Below are positions 60,997 through 64,000 of a DNA stretch of 64,000 nt, in pieces. Below the pieces are notes generated by a model that was not told the DNA's origin, ran no database searches, and was given only the letters and a program-made list of their open reading frames with translations. How positions within the stretch are numbered: position 1 is the stretch's first letter; every line of letters begins with the position of its first letter. Origin of the DNA: an uncultured Clostridia bacterium (GTDB lineage: Bacteria; Bacillota; Clostridia; Oscillospirales; Acutalibacteraceae); contig CAJFTS010000012.1 in the NCBI GenBank assembly GCA_904420015.1, positions 30,318 through 94,317 of the forward strand. The letters run 5' to 3'. The translations under genes were made by a program, and so were the position numbers.

Positions 60997-62550
60997 ATGA
61001 ATCAGAAACGTGCGATACTCAGCGTGTCCGATAAGACGGGCATTGTGGACTTTGCAAAGGAGCTGGTGGGCTTAGGGTTTGAGGTGCTCTCCACCGGCGG
61101 GACCGCGAAGGCATTGAAGGAGGCGGGCGTGCCGGTCACCGGCGTGTCCGAAGTGACCGGGTTCCCGGAATGCCTGGACGGCCGGGTAAAAACCCTGCAT
61201 CCCATGATCCATGCGGGCATCCTTGCCATGCGCGGCAACCCCGAGCACATGCAGCAGCTCGAAAGCTTAGGCGTCACCCCCATCGACGTGGTGGCCATCA
61301 ACCTCTATCCCTTCAAACAGACCATTTTAAAGCCGGGCGTTACCCTGGAGGAAGCCATTGAGAACATCGACATCGGCGGCCCCACCATGATCCGCGCCGC
61401 TGCGAAAAACTGGCAGGACGTATCGGTGATCGTGGACCCGTCGGATTACGGCAAGGTTATCGCGGAGTATAAGGAAAACGGGACGGTGTCGAGAGACACC
61501 AAGTTCGCTCTGGCGGGAAAGGTGTTTGACCACACCGCCCAGTACGACACCATGATCTCCACCTACCTGCGCCGCCAGCGCGGGGAGGAGGGTTTGCCCG
61601 CCGACCTGTCCTTGACCTATGAGAAGGTGCAGGATCTGCGCTATGGAGAGAACCCCCATCAGAAGGCCGCTTTCTACCGGGAGATCGGCAGCCATACGAA
61701 TACCCTTGACGCGGCCGAGCAGCTCCATGGAAAGGAGCTTTCCTACAACAACATCAACGACGCCAACGGCGCCCTCGACCTGCTCAAGGAGTTCGGGGAG
61801 GAGAAGCCTACGGCGGTGGCCGTCAAGCACGCCAATCCCTGCGGCGTGGGCACCGGCGATACCATCTGCGAAGCGTACCGGCGGGCCTATGACGCCGACC
61901 CGGTCTCCATCTTCGGCGGCATCGTGGCGTTAAACCGCCCGGTGGACAAGGATACCGCCCAGGAGCTTGCGAAGATTTTCTTAGAAATCATCCTGGCTCC
62001 GGATTTCGACAAAGATGCGCTGGAAATTTTGACCCAGAAGAAAAACATCCGGCTTTTAAAGCTTACGGATCTTGCCAAGCCCAATTCCAAGGACCTCTTA
62101 GATATGAAGAAGGTGGCCGGCGGTCTGCTGGTGCAGAGCCTGGACACCGAGCTTCTGCATGAGGAGGACCTCAAGTGCGTCACCGAGCGCCAGCCGACCC
62201 CGGAGGAGATGGAGCAGCTTCGGTTTGTTTGGAAAGTGGTCAAGCACGTGAAGTCCAACGGCATCGCCCTGGCGAAGGACAACGCCACCGTGGGCATCGG
62301 CCCGGGCCAGACCAACCGCATCACCGCCCTGGAACTGGCCATCAAGTACGCCGGAGACAAGGCGGCGGGCAGCGTAATGGGTTCGGACGCCTTCTTCCCC
62401 TTCTCCGACTGCGTACAAGCCGCCCAGAAGGCGGGCATCACCGCCATCATCCAGCCCGGCGGCTCCATCCGCGACCAGGAGAGCATCGACGCCGCAAACC
62501 AGGCGGGCATCGCCATGGTCTTTACCGGCATGCGTCATTTTAAGCACTAA
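60997..62550 (+). CDS. purH: Bifunctional AICAR formyltransferase / IMP cyclohydrolase
   Basis: 517-residue enzyme for the last two steps to IMP. Seen: the N-terminal MGS-like cyclohydrolase domain ([35 protein letters not shown]), the [14 protein letters not shown] junction, and the C-terminal transformylase domain with [23 protein letters not shown] and the final [15 protein letters not shown] block. Its substrate AICAR (ZMP) gives rise to ZTP, the likely ligand of the operon leader. AAGAGGAG lies upstream of the ATG at 60997. Confidence 0.97.
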   Translation: MNQKRAILSVSDKTGIVDFAKELVGLGFEVLSTGGTAKALKEAGVPVTGVSEVTGFPECLDGRVKTLHPMIHAGILAMRGNPEHMQQLESLGVTPIDVVAINLYPFKQTILKPGVTLEEAIENIDIGGPTMIRAAAKNWQDVSVIVDPSDYGKVIAEYKENGTVSRDTKFALAGKVFDHTAQYDTMISTYLRRQRGEEGLPADLSLTYEKVQDLRYGENPHQKAAFYREIGSHTNTLDAAEQLHGKELSYNNINDANGALDLLKEFGEEKPTAVAVKHANPCGVGTGDTICEAYRRAYDADPVSIFGGIVALNRPVDKDTAQELAKIFLEIILAPDFDKDALEILTQKKNIRLLKLTDLAKPNSKDLLDMKKVAGGLLVQSLDTELLHEEDLKCVTERQPTPEEMEQLRFVWKVVKHVKSNGIALAKDNATVGIGPGQTNRITALELAIKYAGDKAAGSVMGSDAFFPFSDCVQAAQKAGITAIIQPGGSIRDQESIDAANQAGIAMVFTGMRHFKH

Positions 62551-62582
62551 ACTTTATTTTCTCCCGAAAGGAAGGAATCCCA

Positions 62583-63854
62583 ATGGATATCTTAATGGTC
62601 GGCGGCGGAGGGCGGGAGCACGCCCTCATCCGCAAGCTCAAGGAAAGCAAACGCTGCGGTACGGTGCATTGTGCGCCCGGCAACGGCGGCATCTCCCGGG
62701 ACGCGGTCTGCCACAATGTGGCGGGGACCGATGTGGACGGGATTGTTAAGCTCGCGAAGGAACTGAAGGTTGGCTTGGTGTTTGTCGCGCCGGACGATCC
62801 GCTGATGGCGGGACTGGTGGACGCGCTGGAAAAGGAATCCATCCGTGCCTTCGGCCCTAGGCAGAAGGCCGCGCTCATTGAGGGCAGCAAGGTCTTTTCC
62901 AAAAACCTGATGAAGAAATACGGAATTCCCACCGCCGGGTACGAGGTGTTCGACGATCCCAAGGAGGCGCTGCGCTACATCCAGGAGCGGAACACCTATC
63001 CCGCCGTCATCAAGGCGGACGGCCTTGCTTTGGGCAAGGGAGTCATCCTGGCGGAGAACGAGGAGCAGGCGAAGGACGCCATCCATTCCATCATGGAGGA
63101 CAAGGTGTTCGGCGCGTCGGGGAACCGGGTGGTTATTGAGGAATTCCTCACCGGTCCGGAGGTGTCCGTCCTCTCCTTCACCGACGGCAAGACCCTATGC
63201 CCCATGGTTTCCTCCAAGGACCATAAGCGGGCGCTGGACGGGGATAAGGGCCTCAATACCGGCGGCATGGGTACGGTGAGCCCCAATCCCTTCTATTCCG
63301 ACGAGATGGCCAAGCGCTGCATGGAGGAAATTTTCCTGCCTACGGTCAAAGCCATGAACGAAGAAGGCCGCCCCTTTAAGGGGTGCCTCTATTTCGGGCT
63401 GATGCTCACCGAGAAGGGCCCGAAGGTGATCGAGTACAACGCCCGGTTCGGCGACCCGGAAACCCAGGTGGTGCTTCCCCGGCTGAAAACCGATCTGTTG
63501 GACATCGTCGATGCGGTGATCGACGAGCGCCTTTCTGAGCTTAGCATCCAGTGGTCGGACGAGGCTTGCGCCTGCGTGGTAATGGCTTCGGGCGGCTACC
63601 CGGGGAGCTATCCCAAGGGGATCGAGATCACCGGCCTTGACGAAAACGGCCAGGTAGAAAACGCGGTTGTTTACCATGCGGGAACCGCTTATAGGGACGG
63701 AAGGTTCTATACCAACGGCGGACGGGTGCTGGGGGTGACGGCGCTGGGAAAGACCCTGGACGAGGCGCTGGACAAAGCCTACGGCGCGGTGGAAAGCATC
63801 CGGTTCGACGGGGCGCACTACCGCAGGGACATCGGCCGCATCGGGATGAAATAA
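62583..63854 (+). CDS. purD: Phosphoribosylamine--glycine ligase (GAR synthetase)
   Basis: 423-residue ATP-grasp enzyme that makes GAR. Seen: the N-terminal GGGGREHAL motif, the ATP-grasp core (YPAVIKADGLALGKGVILAEN, VVIEEFLTGPEVSVLSF), the D-type signature SKDHKRALDGDKGLNTGGMG and metal-binding EYNARFGDPETQ. Length matches the family. Last pur gene in the window; a strong terminator follows, so the operon ends here. Confidence 0.97.
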   Translation: MDILMVGGGGREHALIRKLKESKRCGTVHCAPGNGGISRDAVCHNVAGTDVDGIVKLAKELKVGLVFVAPDDPLMAGLVDALEKESIRAFGPRQKAALIEGSKVFSKNLMKKYGIPTAGYEVFDDPKEALRYIQERNTYPAVIKADGLALGKGVILAENEEQAKDAIHSIMEDKVFGASGNRVVIEEFLTGPEVSVLSFTDGKTLCPMVSSKDHKRALDGDKGLNTGGMGTVSPNPFYSDEMAKRCMEEIFLPTVKAMNEEGRPFKGCLYFGLMLTEKGPKVIEYNARFGDPETQVVLPRLKTDLLDIVDAVIDERLSELSIQWSDEACACVVMASGGYPGSYPKGIEITGLDENGQVENAVVYHAGTAYRDGRFYTNGGRVLGVTALGKTLDEALDKAYGAVESIRFDGAHYRRDIGRIGMK

Positions 63855-63882
63855 CCAGGCTTGGCTATTTCATTACAAAGAG

Positions 63883-63917
63883 GAGGGCATTCCCGCAGGA
63901 GGGATGCCCTCTTTTTT
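63883..63917 (+). terminator. Intrinsic terminator of the purine operon
   Basis: GAGGGCAT / ATGCCCTC (63883-63890 with 63904-63911) followed by six T residues. Confidence 0.9.
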
Positions 63918-63926
63918 GTATAGAAA

Positions 63927-63949
63927 AACCACTTGCTAGGCAAGTGGTT
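63927..63949. repeat. Perfect 10-bp palindromic hairpin with 3-base loop
   Basis: AACCACTTGC (63927-63936) and GCAAGTGGTT (63940-63949) around a TAG loop, with no T-run. It is near the window end, after a complete terminator, and is not explained by any gene here. It may be an end structure of a mobile element or a dispersed repeat continuing outside the window. Confidence 0.6.
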
Positions 63950-64000
63950 CAAAAGAGGTTAAGCGAAGAGGAAGAAATAAAAACTCCTTTTGCTATAATG

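Noticed and set aside
1..64000. tRNA/rRNA genes, CRISPR arrays, prophage or transposase genes
   Set aside because: Scanned for GGTTC-type T-arm patterns in cloverleaf context, regularly spaced repeats and recombinase motifs; none were convincing.

Overview
The window looks like a chromosomal segment of a spore-forming, high-GC anaerobic Firmicute. The spoIIAA-spoIIAB-sigF sporulation operon is present. Gene orders such as yceD-rpmF / DUF512-der-plsY-gpsA and folC-spoIIA, the stomatin/NfeD pair with a DUF6199 protein, and the clustered pur genes all suggest a Clostridia member of the Oscillospiraceae/Ruminococcaceae type; this placement is inference. Most of the window is housekeeping. No rRNA, tRNA, CRISPR array, transposase or prophage gene was recognised.

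Layout. 1-5.7 kb: 3' part of valS, an alpha/beta hydrolase, folC, then the forespore sigma-F operon. 5.8-8.3 kb (minus): an ABC-F ATPase followed by signal peptidase I. 8.5-11.8 kb: an AraC regulator, family-4 uracil-DNA glycosylase and a phosphosugar mutase. 12.2-16.7 kb: a sugar-nucleotide-type epimerase, a membrane CapD-like dehydratase and a D,D-carboxypeptidase. 16.9-23.6 kb: a metallophosphoesterase, sbcD-sbcC, a monoglyceride-lipase-like hydrolase and prephenate dehydrogenase. 23.8-26.4 kb: a zinc-type ArsR sensor with a near-consensus promoter and operator, followed by a P1B-2 Zn/Cd/Pb-exporting ATPase.

26.5-32.2 kb holds the most interesting locus. A minus-strand operon (GT-C membrane glycosyltransferase, WecE-type sugar aminotransferase, ATP-grasp ligase, two half-size EamA/SMR-like membrane proteins) is divergent from a polyprenyl-phosphate GT2 glycosyltransferase. 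The parts list parallels Arn (ArnC/ArnE-ArnF/ArnT) and the Gram-positive CsbB/GtcA/YfhO three-component envelope glycosylation systems, with two extra enzymes that could make and acylate an amino sugar. A YfhO-family protein is encoded separately at 52.3 kb.

32.2-41.2 kb: Nudix hydrolase, mutY, a GNAT acetyltransferase, the translationally coupled mtaB-pdxA pair (minus), an HPr-like protein without histidine, a second D,D-carboxypeptidase, pgi and a small P-loop protein. 41.6-51.1 kb: a YerC/TrpR-like regulator, a methyltransferase, hslO, gph, yceD-rpmF, a DUF512 radical-SAM-like protein, der, plsY, gpsA and a tandem class II aldolase-like protein. 51.7-56.9 kb: rpmB (minus), yfhO, nfeD, a DUF6199 protein and a stomatin-like SPFH protein.

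57.0-63.9 kb: a purine operon purE-purF-purM-purN-purH-purD behind a leader that matches the ZTP (pfl) riboswitch and ends in an intrinsic terminator. purC, purL/Q/S and purB are not in the window. Two intergenic stretches (about 34.9-35.0 kb and 51.2-51.7 kb) have strong inverted-repeat content and no credible gene; they are candidates for unclassified structured RNAs.
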